DNA of 37,044 nt. Origin: Lachnospiraceae bacterium (lineage in GTDB: Bacteria; Bacillota; Clostridia; Lachnospirales; Lachnospiraceae). Below, one piece after another: positions 1 through 7,394 of the stretch (its first letter is position 1; every line of letters begins with the position of its first letter). The stretch is taken from positions 1 through 37,044 of the forward strand of contig JAILQK010000051.1 of NCBI GenBank assembly GCA_024699045.1, read 5' to 3'. The translations under genes and the position numbers were made by a program. The notes under the pieces are model-generated. The model did not search any database and had not been told where the DNA came from. It worked only from the letters and a program-made list of their open reading frames with translations.

Positions 1-233
1 AGCCTCTTCAGCGCCTCCTGATAAGCTCTGTACACGGGTTCGCACTGCATCAGCATCCCCGCTCCCCCGCCGTAAGTGTATCCGTCTATGGATCCATAGG
101 AGTTGGTACTGTATTCACGTATATTCACGGTATCAAGCCCGATAAGGCCTTCCCCTTCGGCCCTACCCGTGACTCCTGTCCGAAAAGCCGGGCCGACCAT
201 ATCCGGAAATATAGTAAGAACCTCAAATCTCAT
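1..233 (-). CDS. trmD: tRNA (guanine-N1-)-methyltransferase TrmD, N-terminal part, cut by the window edge
   Basis: The minus strand from 233 reads MRFEVLTIFPDMV and continues open to the window edge for about 77 codons. It contains YGGGAGM, which matches the YGGGxGM stretch of the SAM-binding trefoil-knot enzyme TrmD. TrmD methylates G37 of tRNAs that read codons starting with C or G and so prevents frameshifting. The ATG overlaps the rimM stop by one base (TGATG). The Shine-Dalgarno GGAGGGG lies inside the last codons of rimM, eight bases upstream, so translation is probably coupled. rplS would be expected next, outside the window. The C-terminal two thirds cannot be assessed. Confidence 0.95.
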   Translation of the reverse strand, partial: MRFEVLTIFPDMVGPAFRTGVTGRAEGEGLIGLDTVNIREYSTNSYGSIDGYTYGGGAGMLMQCEPVYRAYQEALKR

Positions 234-757
234 CAAAGAAGCCCCTCCATCACATGGATGGTCATTACTCCGTTTTCTACATCCACACCCTTTATACAGT
301 CTTTTATCGCGGGGATAAGAAAAGACTTTTTGTCTTCTCCCTCCGGCTCCACCTCATACACATCATTTGCCCCGGTATGAAGCACCCTCGACAATACACC
401 GAGATGCTCTCCCTCATCCGATACGATCTCCATACCGATAAGATCCGCCTCGTAGTACTCGTCAGGCCCGAGCGCCTGGGCATCATCCCTTGGCACGCAT
501 ATATAGGCTCCCTTGTACCTCTCGACGGCATCTATCCCGTCAAGCTCATCGAATTTCAAAAGGGCCAGGTTCTTGCTGAACCTGACCGATCTGACATTTA
601 CCGTGATTTCCTCCCTCGGGGTCTTTATGACCACTTCCTTAAGTTCCCTGAAACGCTTTTGAGGATCGTTCGTTGTGGGAAATACTTTGACCTCGCCCTT
701 AAGACCGTGAGTGGAGGTGATCTGTCCTACAGATAAAAGCTCAGCTCTCTTCCTCAT
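233..757 (-). CDS. rimM: 16S rRNA processing protein RimM
   Basis: A 174-residue protein of usual RimM length. RimM binds ribosomal protein S19 and assists maturation of the 30S head. The N-terminal beta-barrel starts LLSVGQITSTHGLKGEVKV, the standard RimM opening. The second half is a PRC barrel beginning near residue 100 (YYEADLIGMEIVSDEG). It lies between khpA and trmD, as in most Firmicutes. Its ATG sits 17 bases inside the end of khpA, and the upstream ribosome site is weak, so it is probably translated by coupling. No better internal start is visible, because the conserved GQITSTHG begins only about ten residues from this ATG. Confidence 0.95.
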   Translation of the reverse strand: MRKRAELLSVGQITSTHGLKGEVKVFPTTNDPQKRFRELKEVVIKTPREEITVNVRSVRFSKNLALLKFDELDGIDAVERYKGAYICVPRDDAQALGPDEYYEADLIGMEIVSDEGEHLGVLSRVLHTGANDVYEVEPEGEDKKSFLIPAIKDCIKGVDVENGVMTIHVMEGLL

Positions 758-983
758 CGGCTATATCCACGTTCACCCGTTTTTCCGTTTTGGTAGCTGC
801 CGCCTTCACCACAGATCTCATTGCCTTGGCGATGCGTCCTGATCTGCCTATGACTTTCCCCATGTCATCCTTGGCAACACGGAGCGTCACATTTATCTCC
901 CTGTCGTTCTCCTCCTCGGTCACTACGACCTTATCGGGGTTATCGACGAGAGCTCTGGCTATTACCTCAACCAGTTCTTTCAT
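741..983 (-). CDS. khpA: KhpA, single KH-domain RNA-binding protein
   Basis: An 80-residue protein that is almost entirely one KH domain. The RNA-binding GxxG loop is visible as GKVIGRSGR around residues 42-50. KhpA (YlqC) in Gram-positive bacteria pairs with KhpB/Jag and influences cell division and sRNA-related regulation; that role comes from other species. The ATG at 983 is preceded by AGAGGAG with a seven-base spacer. It is encoded between rpsP and rimM, the classic position for this gene. The tail is acidic (DEEES). Nothing in length or composition is unusual. Confidence 0.95.
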   Translation of the reverse strand: MKELVEVIARALVDNPDKVVVTEEENDREINVTLRVAKDDMGKVIGRSGRIAKAMRSVVKAAATKTEKRVNVDIADEEES

Positions 984-1020
984 GTCTATTCTCCTCTAAA
1001 TTCTTTCTAAATGCTAAGTC

Positions 1021-1263
1021 TTACCTGGTTATGCCGGCATTCTTGAAAAGGCGGGCTACGGTCTCAGTGGGCTGTGCACCGTTTGAAAGCCATTTACGGG
1101 CTTCTTCCTCATTGATCTTAACCTCAGCAGGCTCCTTCAGGGGATCATATGTGCCGATCTCGGCGAGTGAAGTACTGCTGGTTGTCCTTCTCGCATCCGA
1201 TACGATTATCCTGTAAAAAGGAGCTTTCTTCTTTCCGATTCTCTTAAGTCTGATCTTTACCAT
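1021..1263 (-). CDS. rpsP: 30S ribosomal protein bS16
   Basis: An 80-residue protein beginning [19 protein letters not shown], the standard bS16 N-terminus. bS16 is a 30S assembly protein that binds 16S rRNA. A longer frame opens at 1278, but that ATG overlaps the ribosome-binding sequence. GGAGGA is placed eight bases before the ATG at 1263, so 1263 is chosen. bS16 length and the C-terminal [14 protein letters not shown] are normal. It heads the rpsP-khpA-rimM-trmD series. The 196 bases separating it from ffh contain a degenerate 15-bp array and no convincing terminator, so read-through from ffh is likely. Confidence 0.97.
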   Translation of the reverse strand: MVKIRLKRIGKKKAPFYRIIVSDARRTTSSTSLAEIGTYDPLKEPAEVKINEEEARKWLSNGAQPTETVARLFKNAGITR

Positions 1264-1332
1264 TTTTCTTTCCTCCATATATTGATCATTGATTATATAA
1301 ATCCTACCGTATCTGCCGCTTATGGCAGTATA

Positions 1333-1426
1333 CCGTATTATTTCATACAGTATTATTCATTTCATGCAGTATTATTTCGTATGTTATTATTTCGCACGGC
1401 ATCACTTCGTAACGTATTGTTTCGTA
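1333..1426. repeat. Degenerate 15-bp tandem array between ffh and rpsP
   Basis: About six units are visible on the plus strand at 1333-1347, 1348-1366 (with a four-base insertion), 1367-1381, 1382-1396, 1397-1411 and 1412-1426. The consensus is close to CAGTATTATTTCGTA. Units share mainly the TATT and TTTCGTA parts. No open frame or ribosome site suggests coding. It fills about half of the ffh-rpsP gap. Confidence 0.8.
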
Positions 1427-1459
1427 ACGACCGTTTTTTGAAGTGTCATGTCCTGTGAA

Positions 1460-2815
1460 CTAGATCTTTAACTGCTTCATCAGGTTCTGCATCTGGGCCA
1501 TCTGGCCGAAGCGTCCTCTCTTCTTCCCTCCGCCGGTCATCTGCTTCATGAGCTTCTGCATCTGCTCAAACTGCTTAACCAGTCGGTTCACGTACATTAT
1601 ATCCACGCCTGCGCCTTTGGCGATGCGGTTCTTTCGTTTCGGATTGAGCAGCTTCGCGTCATCCCTTTCCGCCGGTGTCATGCTCATGATTATCGCCTCG
1701 TTCCGCTTGAGCATGCTTTCATCTATCTCGGGAAGACCCTTGCCTCCCATACCGAGCATCGAAATGACCGACCCCATTCCGCCCATCTTATTGACCTGCT
1801 TCATGGAATCAAGATAATCATTAAAAGTAAAGCGGCCCTTCTTCAGACTCTCGGCTGCCTTTCTGGCATCCTCTTCCTCTATAGCCTCCCCGGCTTTTTC
1901 GATCAGGGAAAGGACATCTCCCATTCCGAGGATCCGGCTCGCCATCCTGTCCGGATAGAATATATCAAAATCCTGAGGCTTCTCGCCGCTTGCGGCAAAC
2001 ATGATCGGTTTTCCGGTAACGGCCCTTATTGAAAGCGCTGCTCCTCCGCGGGTATCTCCGTCAAGCTTGGTAAGGATGACTCCGTCGATCCCCACTTTCT
2101 CATCAAATCCGGTCGCCACATCGACCGCAGCCTGACCGGTACCGGCATCTACCACCAGAAGGGTATCATCTACGTGTACTTTCTCCTTGATATCGTGAAG
2201 CTCCTGCATAAGAGCCTCATCTATCTGCTGTCTTCCGGCAGTATCAAGGATAACAACATCAAACCGCTCTTTTCTTGCTTCTTCCACCGCCGCTTCCGCA
2301 ATGATCACCGGACTCTTATCGGTACCCATTTCAAATACCGGAGTCGAGACCTTCTCTCCGTTTACCTTAAGCTGCTCTATCGCAGCGGGCCTGTATACGT
2401 CCAGCGCCGCAAGCATCGGTTTCCTGCCTTTATTCTTAAGATGAAGTGCGATCTTGCCGCAGGTGGTCGTCTTTCCGGCTCCGTTCAGTCCGGCCATCAT
2501 TATGACCGTGGGCTCAGGGGCATTTGCAAACGAAAGCTGTGCTGCCTCATCCCCCATAAGGGATGTCATCTCTTCGTTTACAAGCTTGATCACCTGCTGT
2601 CCGGGATTCAGGCCTTTCATAATGTCCGACCCGATCGCCCGCTCTTCCACAGCCTTGGTGAACTGCTTGACGACCTTGAAATTCACATCCGCTTCAAGAA
2701 GCGCCATCCGGACTTCCCTGAGCGCGGTCTTTACATCATCCTCGGTAAGGGTGCCCTTGCTCCGAAGCTTCTTGAAAACGTTTTGCAGTTTATCGCTTAA
2801 ACTCTCAAATGCCAC
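1460..2815 (-). CDS. ffh: Signal recognition particle GTPase Ffh
   Basis: A 451-residue protein with the full SRP54 layout. An N-terminal helical bundle is followed by the G domain with P-loop GLNGAGKTT (109-117), DTAGRQ (191-196) and TKLDGDTRGG (249-258). A methionine-rich M domain follows, with a C-terminal run of KLMKQM and MAQMQNLMKQLKI that binds 4.5S RNA and signal sequences. Ffh delivers nascent membrane proteins to FtsY at the membrane. The start codon is GTG, sharing one base with the ylxM stop (TAGTG), so the two genes are co-translated. Length is normal. Confidence 0.98.
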   Translation of the reverse strand: MAFESLSDKLQNVFKKLRSKGTLTEDDVKTALREVRMALLEADVNFKVVKQFTKAVEERAIGSDIMKGLNPGQQVIKLVNEEMTSLMGDEAAQLSFANAPEPTVIMMAGLNGAGKTTTCGKIALHLKNKGRKPMLAALDVYRPAAIEQLKVNGEKVSTPVFEMGTDKSPVIIAEAAVEEARKERFDVVILDTAGRQQIDEALMQELHDIKEKVHVDDTLLVVDAGTGQAAVDVATGFDEKVGIDGVILTKLDGDTRGGAALSIRAVTGKPIMFAASGEKPQDFDIFYPDRMASRILGMGDVLSLIEKAGEAIEEEDARKAAESLKKGRFTFNDYLDSMKQVNKMGGMGSVISMLGMGGKGLPEIDESMLKRNEAIIMSMTPAERDDAKLLNPKRKNRIAKGAGVDIMYVNRLVKQFEQMQKLMKQMTGGGKKRGRFGQMAQMQNLMKQLKI

Positions 2816-3144
2816 TATAATGCCTCATCGATATCGTTTATTATCTCCCGGAGCTTCTCCCGGTCTATGGGATCTTCCTTCAATGCTTCCCTGAGGGCAT
2901 CGATCCCCTCCGTCATCTTTCCGGTTTTTTCGATCAGCCTTAATTCCTTCTCATATCCTCTGAGTTTGTCATCCAGACGCTTCAGTGTCTCAGATACTGC
3001 CTGTCTCGAGATCCCGATCTCCTCCGATATCTCGGAAAGGGACATATCATCCACGGCGCAGGCCTCATATATTCGTTTATTCTTCTCACTCAGGAGCCCG
3101 CCGTAGTGATCAAAGAGCAGTCCCCTCTCGATAAACTTTTCCAT
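2815..3144 (-). CDS. ylxM: YlxM/p13-like helix-turn-helix protein, SRP-associated
   Basis: A 109-residue protein of the YlxM family (UPF0122). It starts MEKFIERGLLFDHYGGLLSE and carries a sigma-region-4-like helix-turn-helix, MSLSEISEEIGISRQAVSE, at about residues 34-52, then a charged helical tail. The gene almost always precedes ffh in Firmicutes. The streptococcal homologue has been reported to modulate SRP GTPase activity; whether this holds here is inference. The ATG lies about 20 bases downstream of a sigma-A-like minus-strand promoter (3164-3193), giving a very short leader. The ribosome site is weak (GGTG). It shares one base with ffh. Confidence 0.95.
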   Translation of the reverse strand: MEKFIERGLLFDHYGGLLSEKNKRIYEACAVDDMSLSEISEEIGISRQAVSETLKRLDDKLRGYEKELRLIEKTGKMTEGIDALREALKEDPIDREKLREIINDIDEAL

Positions 3145-3163
3145 ATCATCACACCGGAGATAA

Positions 3164-3193
3164 ATACTATCAGACCGGCCGCCCTGCTGTCAA
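3164..3193 (-). promoter_or_regulatory. Sigma-A-like promoter of ylxM-ffh
   Basis: On the minus strand TTGACA (3193-3188) and TAGTAT (3169-3164) are separated by 18 bases. They lie about 20 bases before the ylxM ATG. The -35 is a perfect consensus match. Its sequence forms one arm of the inverted repeat CTGTCAA/TTGACAG at 3187-3209. Confidence 0.65.
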
Positions 3194-3208
3194 GTTTTTT
3201 TATTGACA

Positions 3209-3290
3209 GCTTTGGTTTTGGCCTTGGTTGTGGGTTTCGCTTTGATTTGGGCTTTTGCTTTGATTTGGGCTTTGGTTTCCTTTTTCCCAC
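3209..3290. repeat. G/T-rich 18-bp tandem array in the ylxM/patatin divergent gap
   Basis: Two nearly identical 18-bp copies lie at 3239-3256 and 3257-3274 (core GCTTTGATTTGGGCTTT). A diverged copy is at 3221-3238 and a partial one at 3209-3220. The plus strand is almost free of A, giving strong strand asymmetry. The minus strand could encode a Lys-Pro repeat (KPKSK-type) from 3290 to 3090, but that frame overlaps ylxM and has no ribosome site, so I treat the array as non-coding. Confidence 0.75.
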
Positions 3291-3298
3291 CCTTTGTA

Positions 3299-3323
3299 TA
3301 TAATATATGTTTGTCTATATAAT
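3299..3323 (+). promoter_or_regulatory. Possible -10 elements upstream of the patatin gene
   Basis: TATAAT occurs at 3299-3304 and again at 3318-3323 on the plus strand, 52-76 bases before the lipase ATG. Neither has a good -35 at 16-18 bases. A perfect plus-strand TTGACA lies at 3203-3208, but the 18-bp array separates it from these -10 boxes by about 90 bases. Either site could start transcription, so this call is tentative. Confidence 0.4.
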
Positions 3324-3374
3324 TCCAACGGGAAAGCGTAAGCTCCCGTGCCGGATGATAAAGGAGCAAAGATC

Positions 3375-4247
3375 ATGGGTACAGGTATAGTGCTTGAAGG
3401 CGGTGCTATGAGAGGCATGTTTACAGCAGGAGTCATTGATGTAATGCTGGAAAACAATATAGAGTTTGCGGGCGCCGTCGGTGTATCGGCGGGCGCCGTA
3501 TTCGGATGCAATCTTAAATCAAAACAGATCGGGCGGGCGATCCGGTACAATAAGAGGTTTGCGAAAGACTGGAGATATTGCTCGGTCAGGTCTCTCCTTC
3601 TTACCGGAGATATGTTCGGCGCCGAGTTCTGCTATGAAAAGGTCCCGTTCCATTACGATCCCTTCGATCTCAAGACCTATCGCAGCAATCCCATGCCGCT
3701 CTATGCGGTGATGACCGATGTCGATACCGGCAAAGCCGTCTACAAAAGGCTTGACGAGGGATCCGGTCTCGATATGCTCTATTTCAGAGCTTCTGCCTCC
3801 ATGCCGTTAGCCTCAAGGCCTGTTGAGATCCTGGGACGAAGCTATCTTGACGGAGGGATGACCGATTCGATCCCGCTCAGATTCATGCAAAAAAAAGGCT
3901 ATGAAAAAAATGTGGTGGTACTGACTCAACCGCAAGACTATGTGAAAGAACCGATGCGTGATATGCGCGTGATTGGGGCACTGCTGAAAAAATACCCGCG
4001 TATGGTCAGAGCTTTAGGCCGACGCCATATCATGTACAATAAAGAAACCGCCTATGTCTATAAATGCCGTGACGAGGGCAGCGTCTTCGTTATACAGCCA
4101 CCCGAACCACTCCACATCAATCATACGGAGCATGATCCCGAAGAGCTCCAGAGAGTCTATGATATCGGACGCAGGACTATGGAAGCGAATCTGGAAGACC
4201 TCAAGGCTTTCATGAACCGTGGGGACGGAGTCAAGGGGCCATTTTAG
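3375..4247 (+). CDS. Patatin-like phospholipase family protein (RssA/YjjU type)
   Basis: A 290-residue cytoplasmic protein with the catalytic dyad of patatin-like lipases. GGAMRG (9-14) forms the oxyanion hole. GVSAG (36-40) carries nucleophile Ser38. LDGG (158-161) carries Asp159. The family hydrolyses acyl esters of lipids; the substrate here is unknown. The frame extends back to 3348, but AAGGAG at 3361-3366 sits eight bases before the ATG at 3375, which decides the start. The last codons (GDGVKGPF and stop) lie within a REP-like repeat that is also found inverted in the convergent DUF454 gene, so the natural C-terminus has probably been replaced. It is the only plus-strand gene in this part of the window. 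Confidence 0.9.
   Translation: MGTGIVLEGGAMRGMFTAGVIDVMLENNIEFAGAVGVSAGAVFGCNLKSKQIGRAIRYNKRFAKDWRYCSVRSLLLTGDMFGAEFCYEKVPFHYDPFDLKTYRSNPMPLYAVMTDVDTGKAVYKRLDEGSGLDMLYFRASASMPLASRPVEILGRSYLDGGMTDSIPLRFMQKKGYEKNVVVLTQPQDYVKEPMRDMRVIGALLKKYPRMVRALGRRHIMYNKETAYVYKCRDEGSVFVIQPPEPLHINHTEHDPEELQRVYDIGRRTMEANLEDLKAFMNRGDGVKGPF
4220..4245 (+). repeat. REP-like element, copy A, at the end of the patatin gene
   Basis: Contains GGGGACGGAGTCAAGGGG followed by CCATTTT. It matches copy B (4291-4324, opposite strand) and copy C (37011-37044). It encodes the last residues and ends at the stop of the lipase gene. With copy B it forms an inverted repeat of about 26 bases with three mismatches. Confidence 0.85.
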
Positions 4248-4316
4248 AAACGAGATCAATCATAAATCCCGCAATATCTCCCTCGTAGGAAAAAATGACC
4301 CCTCAACTCCGTCCCC
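4220..4316. terminator. Inverted REP pair, possible bidirectional terminator between convergent genes
   Basis: Arms 4220-4245 and 4291-4316 are complementary except for about three positions. The plus-strand end of the first arm is CATTTT and the minus-strand end of the second is CATTTTTT, so both directions have a T-run. Both stop codons lie inside or between the arms. The function is inferred from layout only. Confidence 0.5.
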
Positions 4317-4523
4317 CAGGGCCAAATACCGGTCGGCATATTTTGCAAGATACTTTTGATATAGTTTTTTTCCGCGGATCCATCCTCTGAATTTTTTGGA
4401 CACGTTGCAGAACGATACGATGGCTATGATAAAAAACGGTACCTGCGGAAGTACCGGTACAGCCAGACCAATAAGACCCAATATCGTAAATATTATTCCG
4501 GTTATCATAAAAAATATCTTCAT
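4260..4523 (-). CDS. DUF454 (YbaN-like) small membrane protein with a repeat-derived C-terminus
   Basis: An 87-residue protein with two hydrophobic segments (about 3-20 and 28-40). They carry family-typical residues, PVLPQVPFFIIAIVSF and a following KKFRGWI. DUF454 proteins are usually about 115-125 residues, so this one is short. From residue 68 it reads LGDGVEGSFFPTRE, encoded by a REP-like repeat rather than family sequence. The same repeat ends the convergent patatin gene. The gene probably lost its natural 3' end to the repeat; whether the product is still functional is unknown. No strong ribosome site precedes the ATG. It follows the MATE gene by 55 bases on the same strand. Confidence 0.75.
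   Translation of the reverse strand: MKIFFMITGIIFTILGLIGLAVPVLPQVPFFIIAIVSFCNVSKKFRGWIRGKKLYQKYLAKYADRYLALGDGVEGSFFPTREILRDL
4291..4324 (-). repeat. REP-like element, copy B, inside the end of the DUF454 gene
   Basis: On the minus strand it reads GGCCCTGGGGGACGGAG, then a diverged TTGAGGGG, then TCATTTTT. Copy C shows the flanking pairing best: AAAAATGGACC on the left and GGGGTCA on the right. Copies A and B are convergent and could pair as a long stem with a loop of about 45 bases, which may end transcription from both sides. Confidence 0.85.
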
Positions 4524-4578
4524 GAATACAAAGGATAGTACATTATTGTGATCAATATGTGACTTAAAGAGTCCGGGA

Positions 4579-6369
4579 TCAGATCCGTATCGTCAGGACA
4601 TTGAGTCCTAAGATGCTCTGATAATAAACATGCCGCGCAGTATCATATATCAAACGTATCCCGATATTCTTTGTTATATCCTCGGGATCCATGACATCAA
4701 GACGTGCCAGCGGGTCAAACTCCATACAATCATCCCTTATGCGAAGAATAATGTCATCATCCTTACTCACGACCCTGAGATCGATGGAATGCTTTTTATT
4801 ATCCGAATTGAATCCATGCGTCACCACATTCCCGGCCATCTCCTCCAGAGACAGTCCGGCAAAATAAGATCTTCGTGTATCCGCCCCCTTCTTCAGGCAG
4901 AATCCCTGCACGGCTTCCGATACCTTCACGACCTGATCCATATCGGTCAGCGTGATATCCATCCGGTCCTCTTCCGGCACCCCGAAGTCCTGCGGCATCA
5001 CCATAAGCTCGTCCATATTCCGCGGGACATGCCTGTTCCTGATCACCGCGTATATCAGGATATATAAAAGAGAGGTCAGACCGTTTAAGACATTCGCGAC
5101 ATAAACCGCATTCATCCCAATGGTACCGATCAGCAAAAATGTGTATAAGCACACGTTTATCACTCCGTCCAACAAAGAGATAATGTGTAGGAAAAGCAGT
5201 TTATCGGTCACCTGGCCATAGCAGACAAAAGTATTGACAAGAACCGCAAGCGGCATGGCTATCGGAAGAAGTCTGAAGCCCCAGACGGTCATCATATAGA
5301 CCGGATCGCTCATATCACGATAATACATCTGAGTGATCGGCTCGGCAAAGATGATGAGGATCAAAGAAACGACGGCCATGATCGGCAAATAGACCTTTAA
5401 CACAACACGCGTTACATCAGCCGTACTCTTTCTGTCCTCCTCCCCTGTGCTGACGCTCAGCATCATACGGATAACCGCAGCCATTCCCGTGGGCATGCAC
5501 CAGAACAGGCCCAAAAAAGTATTACATGCGGCAAATGCCGAAACCCCTACCGATCCTACATAAGTCAACATGAGACCGTTGACGATGAAGCCACGTATCG
5601 TCTGATAGATATTGATCGCGGCCCCGGGAAATCCTATCTTTACGATCTGCCACATATCACGCCATTCTATATTCCTGAACGTTATCTTAAGCTCTGACTC
5701 ATCGGTAAAATAGTACTGTGCCTGAACCACAAAATAAGCCCACATCCCGAGCGATGACGCAAGGGACAGCCCGAATGCCCCCAGCTCCAGCCAGCTGACA
5801 AAAATCAGATTAAAAATAAGGTTTAGAACTATGAAAACAATGCTGGCGATCGTCGAACGTTTTGTCCTGTTCTCAAGCGAAAGAAACGAAGTCATCTGGT
5901 TCCCGAGGATCAGGGGAATGATACCTATGGCCTGACCTATGATATAGCTGTTAAAGATCTGCCTGACTTCCTGATCGGAAGTGAATATGACCGTAAGGTC
6001 ATTTACCGCCATCACGATGAGGATCAGGGCGAATAAAGCCCCTGTCACAAGTGATACTGCCATATCAAGAGAAAAGACACTTTGGACCTTCTCTCTCTGG
6101 CTTCTGCCCATGTATGTACCGAAAAGTATCGCCGAGCCTCCCACCAGCATACAGGAAACGGATATCACCAGCAGATTGATGGGAGAATATAATCCTACGG
6201 CGCTCATAGCCTGCGTCCCTATCCAGTTGCTGGCAAACAGGCTGGAAATGATACTGTTGATCATCCCTACAACCGCAAGAAGGATCTGAAGCGGCAGCAG
6301 ACGGAGCATCAGATTCCTGACTATCCTCGTATCGTTTTCCCTATTCACAGGCAGACTTATATCACTCAT
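4579..6369 (-). CDS. MATE-family transporter fused to a C-terminal RsbW-like ATPase domain
   Basis: A 596-residue protein. Residues 1 to about 440 form a polytopic MATE/NorM-type exporter with about twelve hydrophobic helices. Residues 465-596 resemble a GHKL anti-sigma-factor kinase domain (HATPase_c_2). The N-box is SLEEMAGNVVTHGF (507-520), with Glu and Asn in place. The G1-like motif is RIRDDCMEFDP, where the usual Gly is Cys548. A G2-like NIGIRLI lies at 568-574. MATE proteins expel cations or drugs using H+ or Na+ gradients. The role of the added domain is unknown; nucleotide sensing or interaction with a partner are possibilities. The start at 6369 is chosen because GGAG lies nine bases upstream, whereas the ATG at 6384 lacks a ribosome site. 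Confidence 0.9.
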   Translation of the reverse strand: MSDISLPVNRENDTRIVRNLMLRLLPLQILLAVVGMINSIISSLFASNWIGTQAMSAVGLYSPINLLVISVSCMLVGGSAILFGTYMGRSQREKVQSVFSLDMAVSLVTGALFALILIVMAVNDLTVIFTSDQEVRQIFNSYIIGQAIGIIPLILGNQMTSFLSLENRTKRSTIASIVFIVLNLIFNLIFVSWLELGAFGLSLASSLGMWAYFVVQAQYYFTDESELKITFRNIEWRDMWQIVKIGFPGAAINIYQTIRGFIVNGLMLTYVGSVGVSAFAACNTFLGLFWCMPTGMAAVIRMMLSVSTGEEDRKSTADVTRVVLKVYLPIMAVVSLILIIFAEPITQMYYRDMSDPVYMMTVWGFRLLPIAMPLAVLVNTFVCYGQVTDKLLFLHIISLLDGVINVCLYTFLLIGTIGMNAVYVANVLNGLTSLLYILIYAVIRNRHVPRNMDELMVMPQDFGVPEEDRMDITLTDMDQVVKVSEAVQGFCLKKGADTRRSYFAGLSLEEMAGNVVTHGFNSDNKKHSIDLRVVSKDDDIILRIRDDCMEFDPLARLDVMDPEDITKNIGIRLIYDTARHVYYQSILGLNVLTIRI

Positions 6370-6451
6370 ATCCAAACACTCCATTCACGCTGATCAGCAG
6401 GCAGACGACAGGTACGATTTTATATCATCTCTTAATCAATACATCTCCTGA

Positions 6452-7363
6452 TCACTTGGCGACGACGGTAAGGATAATAAAGAATATAATACTCAAAAGA
6501 GTTATGACCGAAAGGGAGGACGACACAAAATTCCTCTGGTTTTCATCATCCGCAAATACCGGAAGAACATAAGGCGGTGGCAATATGAACATGATATTGA
6601 GTGCCGGATCGAGCATTTCCCCCATTCCTATGGCGTGTACCACAAGCCCTGCCACAACGCGGAGAAGAACCATGATGATGATCCTCGCCGCTGCAACCTT
6701 GCAGACCGCTTTCCAGGGTATATCGCTGAAGACAAGATCATAGCCTATGGTGATAAGTATGACAGCCCCTGTAGGCGCGCTGACAAAATCGGTACAGGCA
6801 TCTATAAGACTGCTGACTCCTGAAGGAATAAGCGCATTATACAGCCCCGTTGCCCCAAGGATCACGCCGGCGATGATAGCGATGATCGTGGGAGAGTGAA
6901 ACATTTCACTTACCAGCTGCTTCGGCTCCGCCTTTTTATTCCCGTCGTTGCCGAGAAGGATCTTATATACGGTAAAAACGAATAAGACCTGTCCAAGGTC
7001 TACATATGCAAAACTCGATATGTTTTCGGAGCCGTAAAGGAGCATAAAAAGTGAATAACCAAGCATTCCGGCCTCAAAGCCGGTCGTAAGGAAGGGAACG
7101 AATCTGGATCCTCCGGCAAACAGCTTTCCCATAAGAAGAGCCGCCAGACAGACAAGGAACATCAAAGCAGTTATGATTATATTATTAAAGGAATATGACA
7201 TTGTCGCAAAGGCGTTCAGCATGACTGCCGGCAGCGTAATGTTTACGACAACGCTCTTAAGCGCGTTTATGCCCTCCCGTGACAGCAGATTGCTTCTTCT
7301 TGCGATCACACCTATGGCAAGCATAAGTATCACCGGGACTATCGTATTAAGTATTTCTATCAT
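6452..7363 (-). CDS. AEC family (auxin efflux carrier-like) transporter
   Basis: A 303-residue integral membrane protein with about ten hydrophobic segments in two similar halves. It starts MIEILNTIVPVILMLAIGVI, which is typical of AEC/YfdV-type permeases. Family members export or import organic anions such as malate or malonate. No substrate can be read here. The N-terminal LPAVMLNAF and the late ILPPPYVLPVFA stretches, near the helix breaks of both halves, fit the family. The start at 7363 has AGGAG six bases upstream. The 119 bases between it and the upstream VOC gene are largely a 22-bp repeat. The neighbours suggest no shared pathway. Confidence 0.9.
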   Translation of the reverse strand: MIEILNTIVPVILMLAIGVIARRSNLLSREGINALKSVVVNITLPAVMLNAFATMSYSFNNIIITALMFLVCLAALLMGKLFAGGSRFVPFLTTGFEAGMLGYSLFMLLYGSENISSFAYVDLGQVLFVFTVYKILLGNDGNKKAEPKQLVSEMFHSPTIIAIIAGVILGATGLYNALIPSGVSSLIDACTDFVSAPTGAVILITIGYDLVFSDIPWKAVCKVAAARIIIMVLLRVVAGLVVHAIGMGEMLDPALNIMFILPPPYVLPVFADDENQRNFVSSSLSVITLLSIIFFIILTVVAK

Positions 7364-7394
7364 GTCTTTCTCCTATCCGACTATCCGTCTGCTG

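Noticed and set aside
1333-1426. CRISPR-like array
   Set aside because: Units are 15 bp, degenerate and have no spacers or cas genes.
3090-3290. Minus-strand frame with Lys-Pro repeats upstream of ylxM
   Set aside because: It overlaps ylxM, has no ribosome site and its repeats come from the 18-bp DNA array.
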